Positions 1 through 11,900 of a stretch of DNA of 64,000 nucleotides are shown one piece after another. This DNA comes from Antedon mediterranea (lineage: Eukaryota > Echinodermata > Crinoidea > Comatulida > Antedonidae), in NCBI RefSeq assembly GCF_964355755.1, contig NC_092673.1, positions 15,629,001 through 15,693,000 of the forward strand, in the 5' to 3' direction. Made by a program: the position numbers and the translations under genes. The notes under the pieces are model-generated. The model saw only the letters and a program-made list of their open reading frames with translations. It made no database searches and was not told the DNA's origin. Every line of letters starts with the position of its first letter. The stretch's first letter is position 1.

Positions 1-1983
1 CATAACTTTACAACAAACAGCAGTCAAGCTAACAGGCCGATAATTATTTATTCCACCCTGCTTCCTTTTTTAAAAATAGGTAAAATATGAGCTTCTTTCC
101 AATTCCGAGGAACAATACCTTCTTTCAATGAATTAGAAAAAATGTTACTTAGCGGCTCAGAAATATAAGCTCTGCACTCTCTTAAAATCATAGGGTGAAT
201 ACCATCAGGTCCTAGACTCTTAGTCACATTTAAATTCTTTAAATATTTTTCAATTATTTGGGGTGATATTTCAACTTCAGAACAAACTGTATCAAAAACT
301 CTTCTTTGAAACTCTGGTACGTTATCAATATCTTCCCTTACAAAAACTGTAGAGAAAAAAGTATTAAGTATCTCAGTCTTGGACTGATCATCACTGTGTG
401 TCACATTTTCTCATCTTTCAGGGATGGTAGTCTCGCTTTAACCTTGGTTTTGGAGTTTTCATATTGCCAGAATGATTTGGGTTTCTGTTTTTTTTCGGAA
501 GCAATCATTTTTTTTAAAGTTCCAAACTGCCTTCCTTTTCATGGATGTTACTTTATTTCTAGCATCTTTAAATTTAGCTTTATTAGATCTGCTTGGACAA
601 TGGTTATACCTAAACCATGCTTTTCTTTTTAGTTTTATCATTTTCTGCATACCCTTGTTTAACCAAAGAGGCTCTTTGACCTTATACTGTTGTCCCCCTT
701 TTTTTACCTTGGGAATGTGCCGTCCAATAGTTTCTGCAATAATTTCACTAAACAAATTCCAACACTCTTCTGTTCCACCATTTTCAAATTTCCCCTCCCA
801 ATCAATCTTTTTTAGTTCTTCATTTATTTGAACATAATCACCGTAATGATAATTTGGTTTTAACAAGTTATTGTCTTGCGACTCAATGTAACAATCAAAT
901 TTAAATGTTAATACTGCGTGATCGCTTTTTACCGAGTGGTGCACTGTAACAAATGTCATCGATCATGTCCTCTTCATTTGTAAAAACCAAGTCTAAACGA
1001 CTAGGATTCTGTCCATCTCTAAATTTAGTTGCTTGTGTTACATGTTGAAAATAAAAATGATCCTGAACCCAGTTCGTAAAATTTGTTCCATCATGATTAT
1101 CAGAGTATCCTGATGCTTGATTAATCCAATCAATACTACCAAAATTAAAATCACCAGTTATTAATAAATGTGAAAAGTTAGTGCAGCATATTTTACTCAA
1201 CTTAGCCAAAAATAAAACGTTCTGCTCCTGACTATTACTAGGGCTCCCTATACGCACAAACTAAAAGTAAGGAATCATTGTTTTTCAATGAAAGTTTCAC
1301 ATAAATAATATCTCCAATATCTCCACTGGATGATTCTGTCACATATCCACATAAATCTTCTTTTAAATAAACACCTCTACCGTCAAAATTTGTAGAAAAA
1401 AATACTTGATATCCATCCAATTTTAAATCAATCTCCTGTATTAAATTCTTCTTACTTGGATTCTTTGGGAATATCTCAGTCAACATAATTATACTTGGTT
1501 TATTAATTGAAATCAAAATCTCCCATCTCATTCTTTTTACTGAAAAACGAGTAAACGTTAGAATATACGACCTTAATAGAATTTTTTTCAAAACAGTTAG
1601 GCTCTCTTGCACCATCAAATAAATTACTTCTAAAATTAATGTTTTCTTCTTCAATTGTATTTGCATTTACAGGATCAGCGAACATTTTCTTGGGGTCTTT
1701 GTATAATTTTACCCCTGGAGATAAATAGATTAGGTTCACCTGCATTTATTCGCTCCTGCAACTCTACTCTCAGCTTTCTATTGGATTCTCTTTGTTGGAA
1801 TGTTAAATCCGGTGAAATATATACATTATTTTCCCATCCTTTTAATTTCTTAAGATTTTTAGCTCTCGATAGAATTTCTCTTTTAGTTGCTATTTCCTTA
1901 CACAACACTCTTATCATTCTTGACCTCCTGATATTTTTATTCTGACCGGACACGTCCTTGGGTGTTATCCTTGCAATATGCAT
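1..1983 (-). pseudogene. CR1/L2-like non-LTR retrotransposon, degenerate, 3' part outside window
   Basis: The minus strand carries, in at least four frames, the parts of a LINE polyprotein in the right order. At 1983-1675 is a basic segment of the kind seen at the end of ORF1 in CR1-like elements. At 1666-900 is an APE-type endonuclease, with an LLITGDFNFGSIDW block near 1160 and an SRLDLVFTNEEDMI block near 1000. The SDHAVL motif near 930 follows in another frame. From about 400 to the window edge is the start of the reverse transcriptase (SLGPDGIHP near 215), continuing after another frameshift near position 50 into NNYRPVSLT. Frameshifts and stops make it inactive. The motif set and order make a LINE secure; the exact clade (CR1, L2 or Daphne) is an inference. 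Confidence 0.85.
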
Positions 1984-2590
1984 TTCGCTATATTTCTATA
2001 TATTTTCGTTATATTATAAACCAAAATAAGTCTGAAATGGTGGAAATCTAAAAATTGAGTCGGGTAAATCAATCCAGAACCCCAAAAACAATCGCTTTTA
2101 ACATGAAATGCCTACAGCATATGAAAATCTGGACTAGTATATTATTGCCAAAAGAGGATTTATTTGCTTTGCCTATTTTTTTTGCAAACAACTTGATGAT
2201 AGGTGGCGCCATTGGTTTGTTTTAGAGTAGCAGCATTATATTGACAGTGACTATAGAGTAACCAATCACCATAACATTTAGAGTCATCCTCAGTCTAGTC
2301 ATATAAAAAGTTGCACACACATTAGAAGTTTTCTGGAACAAAATAAAAAAATAATTCAATTTTAATATTAATATCTTACTAGTAGTAGCGTCATACTGTA
2401 CACATCGGTCCTGGAAATAATTTCTGGTAACTTTCTTGATTTCCTTACATCTGAAAACAATTCACCTTGCAATAAACACACAGAAAAGAGACATTTTTTC
2501 TATTTATAAAAGTACATTTATCTTAAATAATCAGAAAATATTTTCTAAATTACAAACACATACAAGCACCAATTAAAATAAATCTAGGTT

Positions 2591-3260
2591 TGTTAACTTT
2601 GAAATGTATAATGTCGCCCTCTATTTCATGTTTGGGGAGCAAGAGGGCAGACTTGCTCAGAGTTGTGCTTTGGGCAAGGATAGTTCATAGCCTAGATAAA
2701 TACACTGATAGTTAAAAATATGTACTGTAATCTATAGGTTCTGGTGAAGAAACAGATGTAAGTTTATGAGGCTTTATATTTAGATAATATAATCTTTTGT
2801 ATCATTTAACTGTAGCCTACTAGATAATTACAAATTACTGACTCAATTATACTATAATCTAGGCCTAGGCCTAGGCTAGGCCTACTGTTAAATTGAAGTA
2901 ATGATGGTAATACAGTAATGATGAATCGATCATTTTCTATAAATCTAGTTTAATATGATTGTTGAGCTATTTAGCTTAGATGTTCCAATTGTTATACCAA
3001 TTGATTATTTAATTACAATGACGGCTTTAATTATCCATTAATTTACAGTTTAAACCGTTCGATCTATCGTTCGTTCCACTGCTGTGTGTTCGTTCAACAT
3101 CTATCCATTGTGTGCTCAACCAATTTGTTCGACCATTCAACCAATTTGTCAAATCGTTCGTTTCATTGCCGTGTTGAATAAACATTATTTATATCTATAC
3201 CTTTGTGAACGCGTTTAATTCGTTTTGACTCCCAGAACCGCACGTGACGTCAAGGTTATA
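2591..3260 (+). repeat. 5' LTR of BEL element 1
   Basis: This 670-bp repeat is identical by eye to 7423-8092. It contains an AGGCCTAG-rich block near 2865-2885 and an AATAAA near 3177. It ends in TA rather than the usual CA; the end is fixed by the AGGTT duplication. Confidence 0.95.
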
Positions 3261-3303
3261 TAAGTTTAAAATCTCTCTTCTACTGCAATAATCTATCTCT
3301 AAG

Positions 3304-6300
3304 ATGTTTGACGTTGAACCAAGTGATTCAGTGAGTTGCGTAAGCTCCAAACGCTCATCATCGAGCAGCAGATCTAGGATCCGGGTTAAGGCTGAAGCTG
3401 CAGCATTAAGGGAACGAGCTGCCAGACAGAAAGAAATGCATGACTTGGAAATGCAGGAATTGGTGCTCAAACAAAAGAAGGCTGATGTGGAATTGCAAAT
3501 TGAAATCGGGGCAATTGAAGCAGCCGACAAAGTTTACAACGAAGCTGAACAGGACGAGGATGAGGCAGTAGATCGTGAACTCGAAGATCTTTCTCTACCA
3601 AAGCTTCAAATTGAAACAACCACTCCCAAACTTCCATCAGGAAATCTGCCCGACCAACGATTTTCTCCTGATTATCGATCAGAATATGTTCCAAAGGAGG
3701 AGACAGAACTGTTAGGGAATCCTATGCTGTGGCAGCGTACACCTCAACCAGCAGTGTTCCAACCATTTAATCTGGATGCTCCTGTATTCCACCAACACAA
3801 GCAGATCGATGCCATAGATAGACTGGCATCCACAATGATGAGAGCACAAGATAAGCAAAATGAAGCATTGAGACAGATCGTCCAACAACAGCAACAAAGT
3901 GTTACTGCGCTTACCTTGCCTAACCCGTCAATGAAGTTATACAGTGGCAATCCTGCTGAATACTGCGAGTTTGTCACTTCATTCAAACATCTTGTTGAGA
4001 ACAAAACTGTGAGCCAGAGTGCAAGACTGCACTACTTGGTACAGTACACGACTGGGGCTGTACAAGAGTTGATGAGAAGCTGTCTATCGATGAGTGATGA
4101 TAAAGGATATGTTGAGGCGAGACGCTTGCTAAAGGAAAGATATGGACAAGCATACAAGATAGCTGCTGCCCACGTTCAACTCTTGCTGGATTGGCCGATT
4201 ATCAAAGTCGAGGATGGCATAGCTCTACAACGCTTCTCTACTCAACTAACAAGCTGTGCAAATACACTTCAGGAAATTGGATACCTTAGCAAGCTAGATA
4301 ATCCAGACAATCTTCGGAAAATCATTGAACGTCTTCCGTATCGACTAAGGCTAAGATGGCGGGAAGTGGTTGACACTATCATCGTAAAGGAAAAGAGAGA
4401 TGTGAATATTAAGGATATTACCAAGTTTGTCACCGATAAGGCTAGGGTAGCAACTCATCCAGTCTTTGGTAAAATAGAGCCAGTGAAGTCTACCAATTCT
4501 CCAAATTTGGATAAATTATCGACCAACCACAAATCTAGCAGTTATGCCGTTCACAATTCTCAGTCAAACACACCTGTAACATCACAACCAACGTGTCCGC
4601 TATGCTGTGAGGACCATTGGCTCTCCAGATGTGAGCAGTTCCGACGGAAGTCACTCAACGACCGATGGAAATGTGTAAATGACAAGAAAATCTGTATCAA
4701 CTGTCTTACAGTTGGACATTTTGTGAAAGATTGTCAAAAGCAAAGTTTCTGCAAAATATCCGGATGCACGAAGAAACACTCAACATATTTACATCCCAAA
4801 GGTGAGACTGCAAGTAATGCTGGTACTGTTGCTGTACAACCAGTTCAGACGTCTCCAGCAACCTTCAGTGGTGAACAGGTCAACATGTCGGCATCGAGAA
4901 GCACATCAACCGTTACTGGTCTTGCTGCTGTACCTGTGAGAGTCAAGGCTCCAGGAAGTGCCAAGCTTGTAGAAACCTATGCATTTCTGGATAATGGATC
5001 CAACACAACTTTCTGCACCACTGGTCTACTAAAGCAATTAGGGATATCATCGAATACTGTAGACTTATCATTGACAACCATGAACGGAGTAAATAGACCA
5101 ATCCAGTGTGAACTTACAAAGTTGGAGATTTTGGATTTAAACCATGGACATTCCGTCTTACTTCCAAACGTCTATTCAGTGCAAACCCTACCAATTTCTA
5201 CCGATACGATCGCTACTCCAGATGACATCAACAAATGGCCTCACCTAGCTGGGATTAAAGTAGATAAAATAAATGCAGATATTGGTATTCTCATTGGAAG
5301 TGATGTGCCAGAATTGCTACAACCGCTGGAAGTACGCGCATGCCACGATGGTGGTCCATTTGCCACTAGAACACTATTTGGCTGGGTTGTCAACGGCCCA
5401 TTGGGAAGGAAGAACTCTGGATCAACACACTGCGCTAACTACATTGATTCACATGAAGAGTTGTCAACACAGTTCAAGGACTACTATAATCTAGAATTCA
5501 ATGACAGCCTGTACAACCCTGCAGATGAAGCATCAAGAGGTATGACAGTAAATGAATTATTGATCAATCAACGTTGGAAAGAAGGTCCAGAATTCCTAAA
5601 GCAACCTGAGAGGACATGGCCACAAAGACCAGCAAACTTGGGTGAAATCCCACAAGATGACCCAGAGGTAAAGGCAAAATCCACAGTCTGTGCTACTGGT
5701 ATAAATGTAATTGACTCGATTTCATCAGTCATTAACTACTACTCATCATGGGAGAAGTTGAAGAAGTCGTTTGCATGGATTTTGAGGTACAAAGAAAAGT
5801 TACGAGAAGTGGTTCGCAGGCGTAAGGCTGGAGACGATGTTTCATTTAATAGAAATGACACAGTTGATCCAATCAATGTTTTGGAGATGAAAGGTGCTGA
5901 AATTGCTATCACGAAGCATGTACAGAAATGCTTTGAAGACGAGCAAGTTTGCTTGAAGCATGTAAGCCTATCTCAACCCTGCAATACCAAAAAGCAACGA
6001 GCACTACCAAAATCCAGCAAGATCTACAAACTCGATCCCATCTTAAGTGAGGGAGTGATCAGAGTAGGGGGCCGTCTTCAAAATTCACCTATCAACGGTG
6101 ACATGAAACATCAGATAATCCTACCAAAGAATCACCACATAGTGAAGCTCATTACTACATACTATCACCATTTATCAGGACACAGTGGACTAGAATACAC
6201 ACTGTCCCTAGTTCGACAGAAGTTCTGGCCGATTGATGCACGTACTGCAGTGAAGAAAGTTCTAAACGAGTGTTTCAGCTGTAAGAGACGCCAATCATCA

Positions 6301-7257
6301 GTTGGGAAACAAAAAATGGCTTCACTTCCGCAAGACCGAGTAACACCTTCGAAGCCACCGTTCACGTACGTTGGTGTTGACTGCTTCGGCCCATTCGAAG
6401 TAAAAAGGGGGAGGTCAAATGTGAAGAGATATGGTGTCCTTTTCACGTGTCTCACTGTACGAGCAATCCACATCGAAGTTTCAAACTCACTTGACACGGA
6501 GTCATTCATGAATGCTATGAGAAGATTCATAGCACGAAGAGGACAGCCAGAAGAGATTCGATCAGATAATGGAGGAAACTTCAAAAAGGGAGAGAAGGAA
6601 CTGAATAAAGCAATTAAAGAGTGGAATCAAGGACAAATCCATGAATTCTTGTTGCAACGAAATGTGAAATGGTTATTCAATCCACCAATGGGATCTCATC
6701 ATGGAGGAGTATGGGAGCGCTGTATTCGGACAGTGAGGAAAGTCATGATGGCTGTGCTGAAACAACAAGTGCTTGATGATGAAGGCCTAAACACTTTAAT
6801 GTGTGAAGCAGAGGCTATTGTTAATGGTCGGCCGATTACTAAGATATCGGATGACCCTCGTGACATGACGCCTTTAACTCCGAATCATTTACTGCTGTTG
6901 CGAGGAGGGAACAGCTTACCTCCTGGTAACTTTTCAAAGGAGGATATGTATCGTCGACGATGGAAACAAGTACAGTACTTATCAAATGTGTTCTGGCGAC
7001 GATGGGTACGGGAGTATTTACCGTCACTGCAACAAAGACAAAAATGGAATGTGCAAAAGAGAAACTTTGCTGTAGACGATGTTGTGCTTGTTCTTGACGA
7101 AAACACACCACGAAGTTCATGGCCATTGGGAAGAGTTCTTGAAGTGTACAGCAACCAAAAGGATGGACTTGTACGGTCAGTGAAAGTAAAGACAAACACA
7201 TCAACGCTTGTGAGACCAATTGACAAACTGGTCCTTCTTGAGAATGCGACCAACTAA
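3304..7257 (+). CDS. BEL/Pao Gag-protease-integrase fusion (RT/RNase H deleted in frame)
   Basis: This is 1317 residues in one frame, starting 43 bp after the LTR. Visible domains: an N-terminal charged coiled coil (residues 20-90); the BEL Gag region (DUF1759 type, about 205-385); zinc-knuckle cysteines (about 430-480); a retroviral-type aspartic protease with LDNGSN (about 562-567); and a conserved segment ending FGWVVNGPLG (about 690-700). The sequence then jumps near residue 734 from YNLEFND to SLYNPADEASRG. In BEL elements NPADEASRG lies after RNase H, so about 570-590 residues are missing. The integrase is complete: HHCC zinc region (about 954-1000), catalytic D in VGVDCFGP (about 1026), D in RSDNGG (about 1088), E in GGVWER (about 1137), and a C-terminal DUF5641-like tail. 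The frame is preserved across the deletion. The domain order is as in the full-length element at 54569-60220. Confidence 0.93.
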   Translation: MFDVEPSDSVSCVSSKRSSSSSRSRIRVKAEAAALRERAARQKEMHDLEMQELVLKQKKADVELQIEIGAIEAADKVYNEAEQDEDEAVDRELEDLSLPKLQIETTTPKLPSGNLPDQRFSPDYRSEYVPKEETELLGNPMLWQRTPQPAVFQPFNLDAPVFHQHKQIDAIDRLASTMMRAQDKQNEALRQIVQQQQQSVTALTLPNPSMKLYSGNPAEYCEFVTSFKHLVENKTVSQSARLHYLVQYTTGAVQELMRSCLSMSDDKGYVEARRLLKERYGQAYKIAAAHVQLLLDWPIIKVEDGIALQRFSTQLTSCANTLQEIGYLSKLDNPDNLRKIIERLPYRLRLRWREVVDTIIVKEKRDVNIKDITKFVTDKARVATHPVFGKIEPVKSTNSPNLDKLSTNHKSSSYAVHNSQSNTPVTSQPTCPLCCEDHWLSRCEQFRRKSLNDRWKCVNDKKICINCLTVGHFVKDCQKQSFCKISGCTKKHSTYLHPKGETASNAGTVAVQPVQTSPATFSGEQVNMSASRSTSTVTGLAAVPVRVKAPGSAKLVETYAFLDNGSNTTFCTTGLLKQLGISSNTVDLSLTTMNGVNRPIQCELTKLEILDLNHGHSVLLPNVYSVQTLPISTDTIATPDDINKWPHLAGIKVDKINADIGILIGSDVPELLQPLEVRACHDGGPFATRTLFGWVVNGPLGRKNSGSTHCANYIDSHEELSTQFKDYYNLEFNDSLYNPADEASRGMTVNELLINQRWKEGPEFLKQPERTWPQRPANLGEIPQDDPEVKAKSTVCATGINVIDSISSVINYYSSWEKLKKSFAWILRYKEKLREVVRRRKAGDDVSFNRNDTVDPINVLEMKGAEIAITKHVQKCFEDEQVCLKHVSLSQPCNTKKQRALPKSSKIYKLDPILSEGVIRVGGRLQNSPINGDMKHQIILPKNHHIVKLITTYYHHLSGHSGLEYTLSLVRQKFWPIDARTAVKKVLNECFSCKRRQSSVGKQKMASLPQDRVTPSKPPFTYVGVDCFGPFEVKRGRSNVKRYGVLFTCLTVRAIHIEVSNSLDTESFMNAMRRFIARRGQPEEIRSDNGGNFKKGEKELNKAIKEWNQGQIHEFLLQRNVKWLFNPPMGSHHGGVWERCIRTVRKVMMAVLKQQVLDDEGLNTLMCEAEAIVNGRPITKISDDPRDMTPLTPNHLLLLRGGNSLPPGNFSKEDMYRRRWKQVQYLSNVFWRRWVREYLPSLQQRQKWNVQKRNFAVDDVVLVLDENTPRSSWPLGRVLEVYSNQKDGLVRSVKVKTNTSTLVRPIDKLVLLENATN

Positions 7258-7410
7258 TTGGAAATATGAACTTTTGAACATTACAGATTGTTCTTCTTCG
7301 TTTTATAAGATCCAATTTTGGAATTTATCTTTTCCTTATAAATTTTAACTATATTAGGTTTTTTGTTGACATGTTTATTTTTATGTAAAGGCTATCCATA
7401 CGGTGCCTTT

Positions 7411-7422
7411 AAGGGGCCGGAA
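7411..7422 (+). other. Polypurine tract of BEL element 1
   Basis: The stretch AAGGGGCCGGAA lies directly before the right LTR, where the plus-strand primer is expected. Two C residues interrupt the purines. Confidence 0.6.
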
Positions 7423-8092
7423 TGTTAACTTTGAAATGTATAATGTCGCCCTCTATTTCATGTTTGGGGAGCAAGAGGGCAGACTTGCTCAGAGTTGTGC
7501 TTTGGGCAAGGATAGTTCATAGCCTAGATAAATACACTGATAGTTAAAAATATGTACTGTAATCTATAGGTTCTGGTGAAGAAACAGATGTAAGTTTATG
7601 AGGCTTTATATTTAGATAATATAATCTTTTGTATCATTTAACTGTAGCCTACTAGATAATTACAAATTACTGACTCAATTATACTATAATCTAGGCCTAG
7701 GCCTAGGCTAGGCCTACTGTTAAATTGAAGTAATGATGGTAATACAGTAATGATGAATCGATCATTTTCTATAAATCTAGTTTAATATGATTGTTGAGCT
7801 ATTTAGCTTAGATGTTCCAATTGTTATACCAATTGATTATTTAATTACAATGACGGCTTTAATTATCCATTAATTTACAGTTTAAACCGTTCGATCTATC
7901 GTTCGTTCCACTGCTGTGTGTTCGTTCAACATCTATCCATTGTGTGCTCAACCAATTTGTTCGACCATTCAACCAATTTGTCAAATCGTTCGTTTCATTG
8001 CCGTGTTGAATAAACATTATTTATATCTATACCTTTGTGAACGCGTTTAATTCGTTTTGACTCCCAGAACCGCACGTGACGTCAAGGTTATA
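7423..8092 (+). repeat. 3' LTR of BEL element 1
   Basis: Identical by eye to the left LTR over all 670 bp and followed by the AGGTT target duplication at 8093-8097. Confidence 0.95.
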
Positions 8093-8097
8093 AGGTT

Positions 8098-8770
8098 TAC
8101 TGTTATAGTTATTATTGTTATATGGTTACGTACGTAATTATACCTATGACGATAAATTGATTTGTATCCGTCATTGTTTTACTGTTTATTGTGTCTGACA
8201 GAAAATTTATTAACAGTATATTCTGCTAAGCCAAAAGTTATTCAGATATTTAATATTCTGGCGCATACATTATCATTAAAACAATGGCATGTTGAAGGTC
8301 CTAGTGTCCGCAATACCTTTGTACCATAATATACAATTATCATATATTAATATTTAATTTCTGATCATGCTGAAAAGACAAAAACAATTACCATGACAAT
8401 CAACTAATATTTGTTAATTGCCTAAATAAATTACAGTAACTGATAATAATATTTCATTTTTCAGAAAAGAGATTGCAAGCCTAATCTACTAAAAACATTA
8501 GACACTGACACTAGACACTTACACATGCTATATTGTATGTTACTTCCATTTTCATCTGCTCTAATTTGGTTCAATGGATTGTGTCAGTTATATTTGTTTA
8601 CAACTAGCAAACGTAAATTTCTAGCCCTATTATTATTCTTATACTTAAAAAACGAACATTTATTTTTATAAAGGATAGGTGGAACTTAAACAAAAGACAA
8701 TACAACATTTGTAAATGATTTGTACAAAATAAAACAATTTAAAAAAATTAAACACACAGCGTGGCTATTG
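8098..8770. other. B4GALT7 3' flank, AT-rich
   Basis: No coding signal is seen. A minus-strand AATAAA (plus TTTATT at 8659-8664) lies about 107 nt after the B4GALT7 stop and is the likely poly(A) signal. Confidence 0.5.
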
Positions 8771-8935
8771 TCACCTTTTTGGGGTCGATACACACCATGG
8801 GGTGAGGTTCTCATCACATATTAATTTTACATGATATATTGTACATGAAGCGCCCTCTATTTTCAGCTTATGCGTACGAATAAGTTCATATTGTAAGGTA
8901 TCCAAACCAGTTAAACGGTCTCGCTTAAATGAGTC
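8771..8935 (-). CDS. B4GALT7: B4GALT7 terminal coding exon 5
   Basis: This exon has 54 codons plus TGA. It starts [11 protein letters not shown] after a TTCTTACAG acceptor and ends with [11 protein letters not shown], matching the conserved C-terminal end of the family (TPWC). Confidence 0.93.
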   Translation of the reverse strand, partial: DSFKRDRLTGLDTLQYELIRTHKLKIEGASCTIYHVKLICDENLTPWCVSTPKR

Positions 8936-11900
8936 CTGTAAGAAAACAAAAAACAAGCAAATTTTAATATATTTCTTAATATCTGCAGCTGGAAAGTTTG
9001 GCCAAGGTGGAGAATATTATTACGCTCTGCTTAGAGTAGTTTTATAAAACAAAATGTGATTGCCCATATATGGTAGATGACATAATCGTGTCCATATATG
9101 GACACATCACATTTGTTGTCACAACGTTTGATAGCTTAAAGCTCTGTCTACACTTTACGCGACAACTAACTGTGATGTGCCCATATGGATATGATGATGT
9201 CATATCACTACCATATTTGGGCACATTACACTTTTTTATCAAAATAGTATAGACGGATGTGAATGTGACATGCATTGCGTTAAATGTAGGATTTAGACTG
9301 AATAAATTAAAAAAACAATATTTATTTTTCAAACCTTTCTTTGTTCATGTGACCTTTCCATGTCTCGAGGCCTTCGTACTTTATCATGCATATGATAGAA
9401 AGACTCACGTCCTGTTGTTATTCCTTCCGGTCTAGAAATCTTTAAAAAAAAAAACATTTTTTTGTAATCAAACTAACAATTACAGATGACTTAATGCAAG
9501 TTCATATTAAATCTACTTGAGAAAGAAAATTATGGCAGGATGACAGTGGCGAATTCAGGATTGTGAAATAGGGGGACCTAAAAATGGTGAAGAGCTGGGC
9601 TTAAATCGATGTTTTATTACATTACTTTTTGTGAAATTAATATTTATATCCATTATTAAATCTATCCATCTATTAAATAGTACATGTCTATGTTTTATAC
9701 CAAGCAATGCGTGAACTACCAATAATTAATTAATTGTCTCAACAATATTGTTATTAAATGTTATATCGGACAACAAAAAAGAGGTAAAAAGAAAAGGTAG
9801 AAAGAAAAGATAACTCAACCCATACTTCAATAATATATAACTATATACATAGATATTGTTTCAAGAAATAAACAGAAATTAATATCCTGCATTGTAAAAC
9901 AAGGACTTGTCATCCCAACAACTGTTTAGGTTATTAGTTTTTGTTTGTTAACGAATTTTTAATTACAATTTGTTTTATGTACCGAAAAATATGGCCGATT
10001 CCGCTGAACGGCGCAAAATTGTGTTCAATGTAACTACCGGTATATTTATTTGACTGATTTTCATGGCTGTTTCGGCATTTTTTATGCCTAATTAATTAGC
10101 TACAATTTAATGTAATTTTTAATTCCTAATTTTATGAATCTTCGTCGGCATTGAATTTTATAGTAAAATGATCCAAAAATGTTAAAGTATAGACAAGTAG
10201 TCGTGAATTTTCAGTGACCAGCTATCAACAATTGTGTTTAGGTCGTGTTTTCGCAGAAATGTATTTCTCATTCGATTTATGACCACTTTTTTATTCTATC
10301 TATAGCTAAATGTGACTTATTGCATACACATCACTATTTCTGAAGAGCATAATTACAAACAAAGCTCTCACAAAAAAATATCAAATAAAATACACCACGA
10401 AAAATATATAGTTTGGTAATCTATACTTTAGGGTCTGCCTTCATCATCTAATTTCGACTACCACAACCATGTTCACATTACGGTAAGCAGAAGTCGTTTT
10501 TATTATTCCAATACTTCACATCTTATTTCTATTAATTACTAATTCATATGTTATCATTGAAATATTTTAAACTGCGACTGACGGACAGAGTCCCTCTCAT
10601 GCAAGTTGTCACTTTATAATGTATACTTTATAATGTAGACCCTAGAATATTCACATAGCACAATTTTTTTTAGCGTCTTTTATGTTCGTAAAGTCCCATA
10701 TCCAGTATTGCTTTTATTTTTGGTCTTGCAGATATTTTTGAAAGTGAAGGAATACTTTGTGTATAACAAAATCAATGATATACTGTTTAAAGGTTTGCAT
10801 GGCGAAATCAAATTTTCATATAAAGTTTCTGAAAAGAACCGTTGAGTTTCTCAACGTTTCTATCAATATGCTTTGATCGAGAAATCTCACTCCACAAATC
10901 ATAACAAAATCAATGATTTTATTCTTGACAATTTGTTTTTTTAATAATTTGTACCTTTATCAAGAGTGTGCTTTTATTATACTTAATCATCCCATGCGAA
11001 TTAGTATAACCCCATACTAAGGCGGAGCTCGGGTTACTGCTAGTACGTTCTTTTATTTAGTTTAGGTGTGCAAATAAAAGCGAATGTAGACAATAATTTT
11101 TCGAATCAGTGCTTGGAAAATGTACTTAGACACTTAGACTAGGCAGAAGGGGCTTCATTTTATACGTCCTTCTACTTTATACTCCTTTGTTGTTTTTTTC
11201 ATCGTAGGAAAAATATATGTTTTTGCCACTCGAGCTCCCCTAGCCACCTGTGCTGACCATTGTTGGGCCTGAGGCAAGAACATTTTTGGAATATGAACAT
11301 TTTAGATCAAAGTTCTGGCTTTTAATTATATGGTTAAAACTACTAATTTTCATTTTGGCAAAAACTTGCTGTGTTTCAAGCGGAGCCTGCTGGTGTGATC
11401 TCTCAAACCTCTGTGTAGCTTTCAGAGGTATATCCAAGTTATATCACACACTATAAGCACTGTACTTTACAAACTTAAAACCGACGTGTTTGTGTGATCT
11501 CTTAAACCTATGACGTTAACTCCGATAGCATCTCTGATGTTAAGATATATCACACAATTAAAAAAAACAGCTTGCGTTATTACTGCTCCAGTCATCACCA
11601 CATCTGTATCTGTATCAGGTTGCACAATAATTCGCGAGGATCCGTCACAGAAAGCAACCCTTTCAGTTTTTACAACAAAACGATTTACTGTAGGCCTACA
11701 CCTATATTGTCTAAACGAACAACAAACACATTTCAGATATCATTTTGTTAGTAAAGTTTCACCAAAATATTTATTTGCCATAAAAATATATATACCGTAT
11801 TGTTTTAATACATTTCTTTGTATACAAATCTATAAAATTACAATCCAAATATTGCACATTTTGAAAGTTGCAAATATGACAGAGATTCAGTATAAAATAT

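Larger units (their letters stand above)
2591..8092 (+). mobile_element. BEL/Pao LTR retrotransposon lacking RT and RNase H
   Basis: Two 670-bp direct repeats (2591-3260 and 7423-8092) match base for base by eye, at a constant offset of 4832. They are bounded by the 5-bp target duplication AGGTT at 2586-2590 and 8093-8097. The repeats begin TGTTAAC and end GTTATA. Between them is one open frame (3304-7257) with BEL/Pao Gag, protease and integrase but no reverse transcriptase. A purine-rich tract abuts the right LTR. No primer-binding site starting TGG is visible after the left LTR. Identical LTRs imply a very recent insertion, so enzymes must have been supplied by another element. The insertion lies downstream of the 3' end of B4GALT7. 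Confidence 0.95.

Noticed and set aside
6165-7315. Minus-strand open frames within BEL element 1
   Set aside because: Shadows of the Gag-integrase frame.
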